Origin: an uncultured Amphritea sp.
Lineage (GTDB): Bacteria; Pseudomonadota; Gammaproteobacteria; Pseudomonadales; Balneatricaceae
Length of the DNA: 64,000 bases
Direction: 5' to 3'
Assembly (NCBI RefSeq): GCF_937127095.1
Contig: NZ_CAKZLP010000024.1
Location: forward strand, 115,134 to 179,133
Made by a program: the position numbers and the translations under genes. Within the stretch, counting starts at the first letter, position 1, and the number at the start of each line of letters is the position of its first letter. Below the pieces are notes generated by a model that saw nothing but the letters and a program-made list of their open reading frames with translations, was not told where the DNA came from and made no database searches. Below, piece by piece: positions 17,887 through 27,317 of the stretch.

Positions 17887-19311
17887 TCAGTTACCCTGTA
17901 TTTTCTCAACGATCGCCGTAGTAGAGCAGTTATCGAGGAAGGATAACACTTTCACTTCGCCACCATAACTTTTGACAAACTCCCCGCCAACCACCTGATC
18001 AAGACCGTAATCGCCCCCCTTTACCAGCACCTCGGGACGAATCTGTTCCAATAATCGCTCGGGGGTATCTTCAGCAAAGCTAACCACCCAGTCGACCGCT
18101 TCTAACCCGGCCAGCACGGTTTTACGCCGCTCAACCGGATTGATGGGGCGGCCTTCGCCTTTGAGACGACGGACTGAGTCATCATCATTGATCGCCAGCA
18201 CCAGCCGGTCACCCTGCGCCCGGGCTTGCTCCAGATAGCCCACATGGCCGGCATGCAAAATATCAAAACAACCATTGGTGAAGACGATCTTCTCACCGGC
18301 AGCACGGGCATCCTCCAGTGCAATCAGCAGCTGCTCATCGCTAACAACGCCTCGCTCTGATCCTTGCGCCCGGTTAACGGCCCGGCGCAGTTCCGGTCCG
18401 CTGATGGCTGCGGTGCCCAGTTTACCCACCACGATACCCGCAGCGATATTAGCAAGGCCGGTGGCGATCTCCAGCGACTCACCCGCCGCCAGCGCCGTCG
18501 CCAGGGTAGAGATTACGGTATCTCCTGCACCAGTAACATCAAACACTTCCCGGGCATGGGCAGGGAAATGCACTTCATTCTGACCCGGCTTTATCAGGGT
18601 CATTCCCTGCTCGCTGCGGGTTACCAACAGCGCATCAAGCCCAAGCTGGGTAACAAGTAACTGGGCTTTTTCAACCAGTTCCTGTTCCGAGTGACAACGG
18701 CCAACGACCGCCTCAAACTCACCCATATTTGGCGTCAGCAGGGTGGCGCCGCGATAGCGCTCGAAATCAGTGCCTTTCGGATCAACTAAAACCGGCACTC
18801 CCACTTTACGGGCTGCGCTGATCAGCACCTGAGGGTCACTCAGTGTCCCCTTATCATAATCAGATAAAACCAGAGCACTGACATTTCCCAGAAGCGACTC
18901 AACCTGTTGCTGTAAAGCGGAACTGTGTTCAGGGCTGAAGCGCTCTTCAAAATCCAGTCGGATCAGTTGCTGATGACGGCTAATCACCCGCAGCTTGGTG
19001 ATGGTCGGCTCACCGCTGCTAATACAGAACTGACAGTTCACCCGCGCGGACAGCAACTGTTGCTGCAACGCTTGCCCGGCTTCATCCTGCCCCACTATAC
19101 CCACCAGAGAGACTCCCCCACCCAGTGCGGTAATATTCAGCGCAACGTTCGCAGCGCCCCCCGGACGGTCCTCCATCTGATCGACCTTGACCACCGGCAC
19201 CGGCGCTTCGGGAGAGATTCTGGACGTCGGGCCATGCCAGTAGCGATCCAGCATCAGGTCACCAACGACTAACACCTGCGCTTTATCTAATCGGGGCATT
19301 ACCAGCTTCAT
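17887..19311 (-). CDS. hldE: Bifunctional heptose-7-P kinase / heptose-1-P adenylyltransferase
   Basis: HldE phosphorylates heptose 7-phosphate at position 1 and later adds AMP, yielding ADP-heptose for the LPS core. The 474-residue protein has an N-terminal ribokinase domain (about 1-320) with [22 protein letters not shown] and the catalytic [13 protein letters not shown]. The C-terminal nucleotidyltransferase domain (about 345-474) has [17 protein letters not shown] (HxGH). It is preceded by msbA with an ATGA overlap and supplies the donor used by WaaC in the same window. Confidence 0.96.
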   Translation of the reverse strand: MKLVMPRLDKAQVLVVGDLMLDRYWHGPTSRISPEAPVPVVKVDQMEDRPGGAANVALNITALGGGVSLVGIVGQDEAGQALQQQLLSARVNCQFCISSGEPTITKLRVISRHQQLIRLDFEERFSPEHSSALQQQVESLLGNVSALVLSDYDKGTLSDPQVLISAARKVGVPVLVDPKGTDFERYRGATLLTPNMGEFEAVVGRCHSEQELVEKAQLLVTQLGLDALLVTRSEQGMTLIKPGQNEVHFPAHAREVFDVTGAGDTVISTLATALAAGESLEIATGLANIAAGIVVGKLGTAAISGPELRRAVNRAQGSERGVVSDEQLLIALEDARAAGEKIVFTNGCFDILHAGHVGYLEQARAQGDRLVLAINDDDSVRRLKGEGRPINPVERRKTVLAGLEAVDWVVSFAEDTPERLLEQIRPEVLVKGGDYGLDQVVGGEFVKSYGGEVKVLSFLDNCSTTAIVEKIQGN

Positions 19312-21095
19312 AGGTTCTGTTCCTCATCGGAGGTTTTTTCTGTATCGATCACTGCAGCCGCTTCTGAAAACTGCAAACTGTGGAGGTTGGCATACACGCC
19401 CCCCAGTTGCAGTAACTGGGCATGGCTGCCCTGTTCAATAATTTTGCCCGCATCCATCACCAGAATCCGATCAGCATTTTCGATGGTCGATAGCCGATGG
19501 GCGATAACCAAAGTGGTTCGCCCCTGCATCACATTTTCCAACGCATCCTGAATATGTCGCTCAGACTCGGTATCCAGCGCTGAGGTTGCCTCATCGAGAA
19601 TCAGAATGGGGGCATCTTTAAGAATCGCCCGGGCGATCGCAATCCGCTGTCGCTGGCCGCCGGATAGCAACACGCCGTTTTCACCCACCAGAGTATCCAA
19701 CCCATCCGGCAGGTGTTGCACAAACTCAGTAACATGCGCAGCTTCAGCCGCTGTTTCTATCTTCTCCCGGGAACAACCGGCCATCCCACCGTAAGCGATG
19801 TTTTCTGCGATGGTACCGTTGAACAGGATCACCTGCTGATTCACCAAAGCGATCTGGCTACGCAGATTAGCGAGTTTATATTCGTTTATATTGTGGCCGT
19901 CGAGGAGGATCTCCCCCTGCTGCACATCATAGAAACGGGGTAACAAACCGGCCAGTGTGGATTTACCACTGCCGGACTTACCCACCAGCGCAATGGTTTC
20001 ACCTGGCTTAATCTCAAGGCTGATATTATTCAGTACCGGTTTCGAATCAGCGTCATAGCTGAAACTCATTTCGTTAAACGTAAGCGCGCCCTTAACACGC
20101 TCTGCTTCAAATGAGCCACTGTCCTTTTCCGGCGCAGTATCCACCACCTCAAAAACACTTTCAGATGCAGCAAGACCCGATTGAATCATGCTGCTGATCT
20201 CAGTCAGCGAGCGCACTGGCTTCGCCATCAGCGCTGCTGCAGAGATAAAAGCGATAAACTGCCCGGTAGTCATCTCCCTGATCAGATCCGGTTCCATCGC
20301 CAGATAGGTCATCAGGGCAATCACTCCGGCCACCATCATCTGCACGAAGGGCGTCGTCACCGACTGAGTCACCACCATCTTCATCACCTGACGACGGTTT
20401 TGCTGGCTTACCTTGATAAAACGCTCAGTCTCGATGTCAGTAGCGCCAAAAATCCGCACCACCTGATAGCCCTTAATCGCTTCAGATGCGGACGAAGTAA
20501 TATCACCGACACTGCGCTGCACATTCCGGCTAATACCACGCATCCGGCGGGCAGCAATACCCACGGCGACGCCAACAACAGGGCCGACAACCAGAAACAG
20601 CAAGGTTAGCTTCCAGTTAAGAAAAAGCATATAGCCAAACAAACCAATAACCGTGAACCCCTCACGAATCGCCACTTTCAGCGCATTAGTTGCCGCCCCG
20701 GTAACCTGTTCAACGTTATAGGTCAGCTTTGCCAGTAACTCACCACTGGAGTGTTTATGGTAGTAAGAACTGGGAAGAAGCATCAGGTGCTTGAACAGAT
20801 CGCCCCGCAAGTCGTGAATGACATAGCGCGCCACATAGGAAAGCCCATAGTTTCCCAGAAAGGTGCCGATGCCACGGATAAGAAAGATTCCCAGTATCGC
20901 CAAAGCCAGCAGCCCTCGTTTATCCAACTGGCCTGACCCAACAGCATCGACAAACGTCTCCAGCCACTTGGCCGAAGCCGTTTGCGAACCGGCATAAATT
21001 GCAAAACCGACAACACTGAGCAAAAAAGCTGACCAATACTGTCTGACATATTGCAACAGGCGCTTATAAACCTGCCAACTACTCTCTTTTTTCAC
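19308..21095 (-). CDS. msbA: Lipid A export ABC transporter MsbA
   Basis: MsbA flips lipid A-core across the inner membrane as a homodimer. The 595-residue half-transporter has six transmembrane helices in the first 320 residues and one nucleotide-binding domain. Walker A is GKSGSGKST (about 372-380), the signature is LSGGQRQR, and Walker B is [12 protein letters not shown]. The start codon is GTG with a weak ribosome site. An acidic C-terminal tail ([12 protein letters not shown]) overlaps hldE. The msbA-hldE pair fits the surrounding LPS genes. Confidence 0.95.
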   Translation of the reverse strand: MKKESSWQVYKRLLQYVRQYWSAFLLSVVGFAIYAGSQTASAKWLETFVDAVGSGQLDKRGLLALAILGIFLIRGIGTFLGNYGLSYVARYVIHDLRGDLFKHLMLLPSSYYHKHSSGELLAKLTYNVEQVTGAATNALKVAIREGFTVIGLFGYMLFLNWKLTLLFLVVGPVVGVAVGIAARRMRGISRNVQRSVGDITSSASEAIKGYQVVRIFGATDIETERFIKVSQQNRRQVMKMVVTQSVTTPFVQMMVAGVIALMTYLAMEPDLIREMTTGQFIAFISAAALMAKPVRSLTEISSMIQSGLAASESVFEVVDTAPEKDSGSFEAERVKGALTFNEMSFSYDADSKPVLNNISLEIKPGETIALVGKSGSGKSTLAGLLPRFYDVQQGEILLDGHNINEYKLANLRSQIALVNQQVILFNGTIAENIAYGGMAGCSREKIETAAEAAHVTEFVQHLPDGLDTLVGENGVLLSGGQRQRIAIARAILKDAPILILDEATSALDTESERHIQDALENVMQGRTTLVIAHRLSTIENADRILVMDAGKIIEQGSHAQLLQLGGVYANLHSLQFSEAAAVIDTEKTSDEEQNL

Positions 21096-21239
21096 TTATA
21101 AAAAGACTCTTTGCAATTTTGGATGCCCCGCAAGCACTGGCTGATTGGCTGAGAACAACGTTAAACGCCCCGGCGATATGCTAGTGTTACAGAGGTTTGA
21201 ACATTATAATTGCCTGATTTTACAGCATCTGGATGAATT

Positions 21240-22169
21240 GTGGGGAACAAAGAAGCACGCTGGTCAGATTTTCTTGCACCGAAGTACTGGCTGATATGGA
21301 TTAGCATCGGGCTCCTGCGCCTGCTTTGCGCCCTGCCATTTCACTGGGGACTCTGGATCGGTAAGCATCTGGGCCTGATACTTCATCGCCTGATGAAAAA
21401 GCGCAGGCATGTCACAACCGTCAATATCCAAGTCTGCTTTCCCGAACTCTCCCCTGAAGAGCAACAACAGCGGGTTAAAGAGGTTTTTGAGAACAACGGC
21501 ATTGGTCTTATAGAAACCGGCTGGGCTTACTGGAAAGATGAAAATTTCTTCCGCAAAATAACAGAGCTTCGTAACTTCGACCTGCTTGACCGGGAACTGA
21601 AAAAAGGTAATGGCGTCATCCTGATGGGCTGGCACTTCTCCTGCTTGGATCTGGCGGGACTGCTTTTCTCGTTACATGGCAAGCCCTGCAGCACCCTATA
21701 CAGAAAACATGATAACCCGATGCTTGAATGGTTTTTTACCAGCGGACGTAGCCGCTTCAGCCACCCTGTCGAGCGCCAGAAAACCCGGCAGATGCTCAGG
21801 GCGATGCGCAATAATCACTGTATCTGGTACGCGCCGGATCAGGATTTGGGGCGCAAGGGAACCCTGTTTGTGCCTTTTTTTGGTTATCCTGCCGTCACAA
21901 CGGTTGCTACCACAAAAATGCACAGCCTGAATGACTCACCTCTAGTTAAACTGGACTGTTGGCGCAAACCCGACAACTCCGGTTACATTCTTGAATGCAG
22001 TGAAGTAAAGGGGTTTCCTTCAGGATCAGAGGAGCAGGATGCAGTACTTATTAACGAAGCGATTGAACAGGGCATTCGCAAAGCCCCGTCGCAATATATG
22101 TGGGTCCATAAGCGGTTTAAAACTGCGCCATTAGGCGAGAAGAATATCTATCAGTCCACTAAAACCTAA
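21240..22169 (+). CDS. Lipid A biosynthesis acyltransferase (LpxL/HtrB-like)
   Basis: This is a late acyltransferase of 309 residues that adds a secondary acyl chain to Kdo-lipid IVA at the inner membrane. It has an N-terminal hydrophobic helix (YWLIWISIGLLRLLCALP), and the catalytic HX4D motif is GWHFSCLD. APDQDLG and FVPFFGYPA are further family segments, and YMWVHKRFKTAP is the expected C-terminal signature. The start codon is GTG. Whether it is the LpxL, LpxM or LpxP type cannot be decided. It is divergent from msbA, and its stop codon overlaps that of the convergent GT2 gene by 3 bases. Confidence 0.88.
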   Translation: MGNKEARWSDFLAPKYWLIWISIGLLRLLCALPFHWGLWIGKHLGLILHRLMKKRRHVTTVNIQVCFPELSPEEQQQRVKEVFENNGIGLIETGWAYWKDENFFRKITELRNFDLLDRELKKGNGVILMGWHFSCLDLAGLLFSLHGKPCSTLYRKHDNPMLEWFFTSGRSRFSHPVERQKTRQMLRAMRNNHCIWYAPDQDLGRKGTLFVPFFGYPAVTTVATTKMHSLNDSPLVKLDCWRKPDNSGYILECSEVKGFPSGSEEQDAVLINEAIEQGIRKAPSQYMWVHKRFKTAPLGEKNIYQSTKT

Positions 22170-23179
22170 AACTTCAGGGACGCACGTTTACAACGCAGAA
22201 AATACCTAATCCGGTTTTTCAGGCTGATATCCATATACTGATACAACCATGAGCGCCGCAAAGCATCATAGGTGCTGTAACCCAGCGCTTTAACATTGGT
22301 TTTATAGACCTCATATAAAACATAAGCACTGGCTGCAACAATCTCTTTCTCACTAAACTGTTGCCCTGCCCGGTTTTGCTTTGCAAAGCGTTCAGCAGAT
22401 TCAACAAAAGCACCGAACTCGGCTCTCCCTTTCAAATAACAGCTATCATTGAACAGTCCGTTAACGTTAACACCATGGTCGCGGAAACTTCTCTGGAACA
22501 GCCTGACTCTACTCCGGTGCATATCAACTCTCTTCTTAGAGGAGTTACTAGAATGTTTACGGTAGTAGAGCAATACATCTTCAATATTGGAGATTCGGGT
22601 AACCTGGCTCAATCTGTACCATAAATCCCAGTCCTCACACATCGACAAAGACTCATCAAAGTACAAGGCATGCTGCCTTATAATATCTGCACACAGCATC
22701 GCGGCTGGGCAGCAAATTACACACTGAAAAAGCAAACGGGCGGCAATATAATCAGGATCAGAAGGCAGCGTCTTCAGACTTCTTTTACCTGACAGCAGGT
22801 TCTCTTCAAACGTTTCATAGGCTGAACTGATCAGGCCATACTCCGAATTCACTTCAAGAAAATTAACCTGCGTCTCAATACGATGGGGAACACTAATATC
22901 GTCAGCATCCATAAAGGCGATATATTTACCTTTCGCGGCTCGTATGCCTGTATTCCGTGAGGCACTTACACCGCTATTTATTTGATTTCGTATAAGTTGA
23001 ATATTATTGGCATCAATTCTCTCGATAAGAGCAACGCTGTTATCCGAAGAGCAATCATCAATAACAATAATTTCAATATTGGGATAAGTCTGTTCTGTAA
23101 TAGATGCTATTGATTCACACAGATAATTTGCACCGTTAAAAACGGGAATAATAACCGAAACCAGTGGAAGATCAGCCAC
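22166..23179 (-). CDS. Glycosyltransferase family 2
   Basis: This is a 337-residue GT-A transferase. The nucleotide-sugar domain is N-terminal: VSVIIPVFNGANYLCESIASI, then IIVIDDCSSDNS, SGVSASRNTGI and the DXD-like AFMDADD at about residues 90-96. A C-terminal helical tail with many basic residues (NRIRYFLRCKRASLKF) may contact the membrane. Sugar specificity is unknown. It is the last gene of the leftward glycan block that starts at waaC, and its coding end touches the convergent acyltransferase gene. Confidence 0.88.
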   Translation of the reverse strand: MADLPLVSVIIPVFNGANYLCESIASITEQTYPNIEIIVIDDCSSDNSVALIERIDANNIQLIRNQINSGVSASRNTGIRAAKGKYIAFMDADDISVPHRIETQVNFLEVNSEYGLISSAYETFEENLLSGKRSLKTLPSDPDYIAARLLFQCVICCPAAMLCADIIRQHALYFDESLSMCEDWDLWYRLSQVTRISNIEDVLLYYRKHSSNSSKKRVDMHRSRVRLFQRSFRDHGVNVNGLFNDSCYLKGRAEFGAFVESAERFAKQNRAGQQFSEKEIVAASAYVLYEVYKTNVKALGYSTYDALRRSWLYQYMDISLKNRIRYFLRCKRASLKF

Positions 23180-23188
23180 CTCGTACTC

Positions 23189-24055
23189 CTAAAGCCTGAC
23201 CCAGCTATCGGGCACCAGGGATTTACTCAGCCGCTGCATATCAGGGTCAGCATACCACTGCTGCGGAGCTATGACCTCTTTGCGACTATTATCATTCAAC
23301 CAGGCGCCCCACCAACTAAACGAGCTATTCGCCACAATATTATGATCGCATTGACTCATCAGATAGATATCTTCTCCAGCGAAGCGTTTCTGTTCAGAGG
23401 TAATATACTGTGCGCGATTGATTCTCAGATTCTCTTTAACCCAGTCAATATCATCAGAAAACACATAGAAATCGACTTCCGAATAGCGGTCTTGAAAATA
23501 CTTTATCCCTGAAAAATAGTAATTTAGAGAGCAAACACCATGGGTATTGTAAGCCGACTGATCGCTGACATAATCGCCGCGGCGGATATGTACTGACACA
23601 CTAACAGGAGAATCGTGTATGTCCGCATATACCCGCTGCGAGTAATCGGATAACTTATGTTTCAGAGACAGAGAGTCCTGTAGCTCCCCTCTGATATTCT
23701 CAAAGTATTTCTCACTCTGAAAATAACCCACAAGATAATGATTATCTTCAGGATCCAGCATCCTTTCATCAAACGAAAAATTTGATGCTTTAAGCACCCG
23801 TCTGCTTTTTTTACCCTGAAGCTTACGTACCATTTTTTCGAGAGGTCCCGACTTGGTCAGTTGTTCGATCTCGTCCTTTGTTGCAGTCTCAATCCGCTCA
23901 CCATAATGCCCCAGGCTATACCCTCCATGCAGTGTATAGGTATCGAACTCAGATATATCCAACTTAACCTGATAGCCTTTTCCGACAAGCGATAAAGCAT
24001 AAGCATATTGAAACAACTGATTACCCAAACCGCCGATTAATCTGACAATAACCAC
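23189..24055 (-). CDS. Alpha-1,2-fucosyltransferase-like (GT11)
   Basis: This is a 288-residue protein of the GT11 family, which transfers fucose from GDP-fucose. Conserved parts are RLIGGLGNQLFQYAYAL at the very start, the donor-binding HIRRGDYV, YYFSGIKYFQDRYSEVDFYVFSDD and the C-terminal NSSFSWWGAWLN. The start is taken as GTG at 24055, with GGAG 5 bases upstream and the family N-terminus MVIVRLIGG. The longer frame read-through inside the ligase gene is rejected. The start lies 1 base after the ligase stop. No GDP-fucose synthesis genes are in the window. Confidence 0.85.
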   Translation of the reverse strand: MVIVRLIGGLGNQLFQYAYALSLVGKGYQVKLDISEFDTYTLHGGYSLGHYGERIETATKDEIEQLTKSGPLEKMVRKLQGKKSRRVLKASNFSFDERMLDPEDNHYLVGYFQSEKYFENIRGELQDSLSLKHKLSDYSQRVYADIHDSPVSVSVHIRRGDYVSDQSAYNTHGVCSLNYYFSGIKYFQDRYSEVDFYVFSDDIDWVKENLRINRAQYITSEQKRFAGEDIYLMSQCDHNIVANSSFSWWGAWLNDNSRKEVIAPQQWYADPDMQRLSKSLVPDSWVRL

Positions 24056-24056
24056 A

Positions 24057-25301
24057 CTAACTCCTGGAAGACTGAGTAATACAACCCTGATCGCCCAATC
24101 GGCAAGCAAGGAATAAAGAAATCGTAATCATAAAAAAAGCATAGGAGACATTTGCGTTCAAAGGCGCTTCAAACATCGCAAATACCATATAGACAAACAA
24201 TGTTATATAGATGCATCCTTTGGAAACAACATCTCTGCTCTTAGCCGCACTTAGAGGCACCAGAAACAACATTAGCAGTAAAGTCACCCCAGGGAGCCCC
24301 CTCGTCAGCCAGGCCTGAAGAACTTCATTATGAACATGCACATACCGCTTTGTTGAGATAGCGAGCGTACCACTCTCAATCCGATCTGGGAAAATTTTGC
24401 CCAGTCTCCAGGTTCCTTTGCCTAACACAGGACCATCCTGAATACCCGCTATTGCCGCACGGTACATCTGAACTCTCTGGCCGGTAGAACTGACAGTTGA
24501 CGGTGCCTCCGCCTGCTCTCCCGTATAAATACCTACACTATTAATCATCGCTTCAATACGGCTGAAAGGGTTCATAATCAAACCAAACAGGATCAGAGGC
24601 AAAAGCAATATAAGTATATCTTTAATACGACTTCTGTTACGGCGAACGTGAAAAAAAGATAAGCACAAAAACACACAGATCAGCGCCAGTATTGCACTCT
24701 TCGAACCGGAAGAAAAAACACCGCCAACAGCAGCGAGAAAACATGCCCGATAATACTGCTTTTTCATACCATCAGATTCAAGCAGACAAAAAAGCATAAC
24801 CATTCCGGCCGCGCAGGTTATCAACAAAGCATACATATTAATCAGTGGCGTACCAACTGATATCCGCCCCCCACCCTGCATAAACCAGAAGATAATCCCC
24901 ATGCCTCCGGAAAGCCCCGCGAAAACAGTGACCGCAACTTTAAGGCGAGTAATGGTTAACACATGGCTTTTCCGTGCTACCATAAATACCATAACGACTA
25001 AAAGCGATACTCTGAAAAACTCGACAAAAGTTTCAGAATCTATTTGCGATCGATGCAGAAAAAAAGCATATAAGAAACACATTGGATATAATAAAAGGGT
25101 GAATACCCAGACGATCTCATCTTTCCTGATTCCATCGGTCAGCACCCTGTGTCTACGTCCAAAAATAAATAACGAAACCAGGCCCGCAATAATCAACAAT
25201 CCATTAGCGAATTCATTGAATGCAAGATAGATCGCCAGCGCGTATAACACACAATAAACAACAAATCGACCTGCAAGGCCTTCCTTGTAAGACGTAACCA
25301 T
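24057..25301 (-). CDS. O-antigen ligase / polymerase family protein (Wzy_C, WaaL-like)
   Basis: This is a 414-residue polytopic membrane protein with about ten to twelve hydrophobic helices. A long periplasmic loop before the last helices carries VHVHNEVLQAWLTRGLPG, the conserved His and downstream Gly/Pro of O-antigen ligases. It would join a lipid-linked glycan to the lipid A core in the periplasm. A related Wzy polymerase cannot be excluded, but location in a core gene block favours a ligase. The start at 25301 has AGGGAAG about 7 bases upstream and is preferred over a TTG at 25325. Confidence 0.78.
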   Translation of the reverse strand: MVTSYKEGLAGRFVVYCVLYALAIYLAFNEFANGLLIIAGLVSLFIFGRRHRVLTDGIRKDEIVWVFTLLLYPMCFLYAFFLHRSQIDSETFVEFFRVSLLVVMVFMVARKSHVLTITRLKVAVTVFAGLSGGMGIIFWFMQGGGRISVGTPLINMYALLITCAAGMVMLFCLLESDGMKKQYYRACFLAAVGGVFSSGSKSAILALICVFLCLSFFHVRRNRSRIKDILILLLPLILFGLIMNPFSRIEAMINSVGIYTGEQAEAPSTVSSTGQRVQMYRAAIAGIQDGPVLGKGTWRLGKIFPDRIESGTLAISTKRYVHVHNEVLQAWLTRGLPGVTLLLMLFLVPLSAAKSRDVVSKGCIYITLFVYMVFAMFEAPLNANVSYAFFMITISLFLACRLGDQGCITQSSRS

Positions 25302-25314
25302 TGCCAACTTCCCT

Positions 25315-25995
25315 TTATACGTCAAGAAAAACTTTATTTAGTTCGGCAACCCGCTGATGCCTTCTTTTTAAAAGTTCAGCTTTATGCACCTTCAGGCCCA
25401 TAAACTTTTTTAATCGGTTCTTTAGTGTTTTCATATCGTTTCTGCAGTAGATCTCTCTGCTGGCTTGCAGATGTTCAATAACCGGGCGCTTTACATCCTC
25501 ATACACCCGATCAAAAATATAGGTGAACGCAGCTGAGAGGCGATATACCTTTAGTTCATCTTCAAATTCCTGAACCGCCTGCTGTAAAGCCTGCTGATCA
25601 TTTAACAAAGGATTATTCTCACCTACTTCCTTCCAGGCACGAACCAGAGAGAGAACCTTTTCACTGTAAGCGAAGTAAACGGTACCTGATAACAACTCCT
25701 CTTCACCGGTTTTCTTTCGCAGATAATTAACCGCGATATCGCAGTCTTTATCTGCAAAATATTGGTCCAGATTTTCATGAACAAACGCATCCACATCTAG
25801 GTAGAGAACCGGCTCCTGAAACTGTTCCAGTTGCTCCAGAACTATCTTTGGCTTTAAATCAGTAGCACTTTTCCAGTCTGAGGGAGGAATCGCCTTAAAG
25901 CTGTAACGATGTCCTGCACGGATCAGCGATTTTTCAAGCAATTCAAAACAACTTTCATACACTGAATCAGTCGTATAGTAGCCAATAATAATCAT
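25315..25995 (-). CDS. Putative small glycosyltransferase (DXD, nucleotide-sugar type)
   Basis: This is a 226-residue protein of uncertain family. It begins MIIIGYYTTDSVYESCFELLEKSL and has LYLDVDAFVHENLD (a DXD metal site) at about residues 84-97, with NDQQALQQAV further on. This resembles putative nucleotide-diphospho-sugar transferases with a short GT-A domain. The C-terminus is strongly basic (LKNRLKKFMGLKVHKAELLKRRHQRV), likely for membrane association. GAGAGA lies 7 bases before ATG 25995. It lies inside the LPS glycan block, upstream of the ligase. Confidence 0.6.
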   Translation of the reverse strand: MIIIGYYTTDSVYESCFELLEKSLIRAGHRYSFKAIPPSDWKSATDLKPKIVLEQLEQFQEPVLYLDVDAFVHENLDQYFADKDCDIAVNYLRKKTGEEELLSGTVYFAYSEKVLSLVRAWKEVGENNPLLNDQQALQQAVQEFEDELKVYRLSAAFTYIFDRVYEDVKRPVIEHLQASREIYCRNDMKTLKNRLKKFMGLKVHKAELLKRRHQRVAELNKVFLDV

Positions 25996-26089
25996 TAAAA
26001 ATCTCTCTCGCTGAAGCACTAAACCCCTGAATACGGGCCATCTAAATTTTTTTTAACAACCCATAACTCTGACTCGTAACACCGACGAC

Positions 26090-27235
26090 TCAAATATATT
26101 CATCACCAAAAACTTTCACGGCCAAAGTATCCAGCTGATACTTATCCAGATCTAATGACCCTACCTTTTCCCTGTCATTTTCTTTCCAGCTAGTTGTGAT
26201 CGGTGTGTAGTGTACGAAATATGCTTTCTCTATAGGGAAAACATCCGATTTTACATGCTTCGACTTCTTCTTCGACATAAGATTACCGATAGAGCGCAAC
26301 CAAGATTCAACTTTATGAAGATAAAAATATTTGTTTTGAAAAAACTTAACGGCATGGACTCGAAGATATGCAGCATCGCCCTTAACAATATATTTATATG
26401 CGCAGTTTCTCGACTTTTTTTCACGATAGATAAAGTGTTTAAACGAGTAATCAGAAGGTGTAGATGCTAAAAGCGAAGAGCCCTGGTAACTATTTATACG
26501 AGTATAATATCGACTCAACACTTCCTTTTTAACATCCTGATCTCTGCAAAAAAGAAGCTCATCTATATCAAAATTTAAAATAGTACAGTGATCGCCATAC
26601 TTATATTTAAAATGATTCAATGCACCTATCTGACAAAATGAATTATCATGTTGATAGTATGGGCCATAAGGAAAACCCCAGGGGATCAGGGTCGCCTTGC
26701 CACGCAGAGCTTCGCTCAGCTCAGCATAATTATCACTATTGTTATCATATATAAACACATGATCAACGTTATACTCTCTGCGATAGAAGTCGATCCAATC
26801 CTCTATCCATCTAATACTATTATTTTTTTGCAGAGTAACTAAAGCAAGGCCTTCCGCTTTATTGTCTCTAAACTCCAGTTCAATCTTATAATCACCCTGA
26901 GGCACGGATAGCTCACAAACAACATTTGAGCTTATCATCGCATCCAGCTTTAATTTATAAACATTGAACTTTCTATCCTTCAGCGCTAAAGAAAAAGCCT
27001 TTCGCTCCCCGTCAACCACCAAAAACATAGGCCATAGTTTAGAAGACAGGTTTACCGGTGGCGGCGTTATTACCACAACCGTTTGATTATCCTGTTGCAA
27101 GAAAACATCATATATCAAAGTGCGATCATCATACTCGCCCAGCTCGCCTGAGTTGTACTTATCCTGAGCATCCTTAGACAACGCCTTTTTGAAGCTTCGT
27201 TTGACTGAGGGATCAGTTAAAATTGTATTCAACAT
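26090..27235 (-). CDS. GT92/DUF23-like glycosyltransferase
   Basis: This is a 381-residue protein with an N-terminal beta-rich part (about 1-130; VVVITPPPVNLSSKLWPMFLVVDG) and a C-terminal domain that resembles GT92 transferases. That domain has SIRWIEDWIDFYRREYNVDH, then FIYDNNSDN, and a metal-binding LNFDIDELLF. It is more AT-rich than the flanking LPS genes. Substrate is unknown. Neighbours are the small DXD transferase (94 bases) and the sialyltransferase-motif protein upstream. Family assignment rests on pattern recognition only. Confidence 0.65.
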   Translation of the reverse strand: MLNTILTDPSVKRSFKKALSKDAQDKYNSGELGEYDDRTLIYDVFLQQDNQTVVVITPPPVNLSSKLWPMFLVVDGERKAFSLALKDRKFNVYKLKLDAMISSNVVCELSVPQGDYKIELEFRDNKAEGLALVTLQKNNSIRWIEDWIDFYRREYNVDHVFIYDNNSDNYAELSEALRGKATLIPWGFPYGPYYQHDNSFCQIGALNHFKYKYGDHCTILNFDIDELLFCRDQDVKKEVLSRYYTRINSYQGSSLLASTPSDYSFKHFIYREKKSRNCAYKYIVKGDAAYLRVHAVKFFQNKYFYLHKVESWLRSIGNLMSKKKSKHVKSDVFPIEKAYFVHYTPITTSWKENDREKVGSLDLDKYQLDTLAVKVFGDEYI

Positions 27236-27317
27236 ACTTTTTTCTCGTAAACTTCAAAAACAAACCGTTCAGCTCTACCCTGGCTTTTATGTTTATAGCG
27301 TCTAAACACATCATCTA

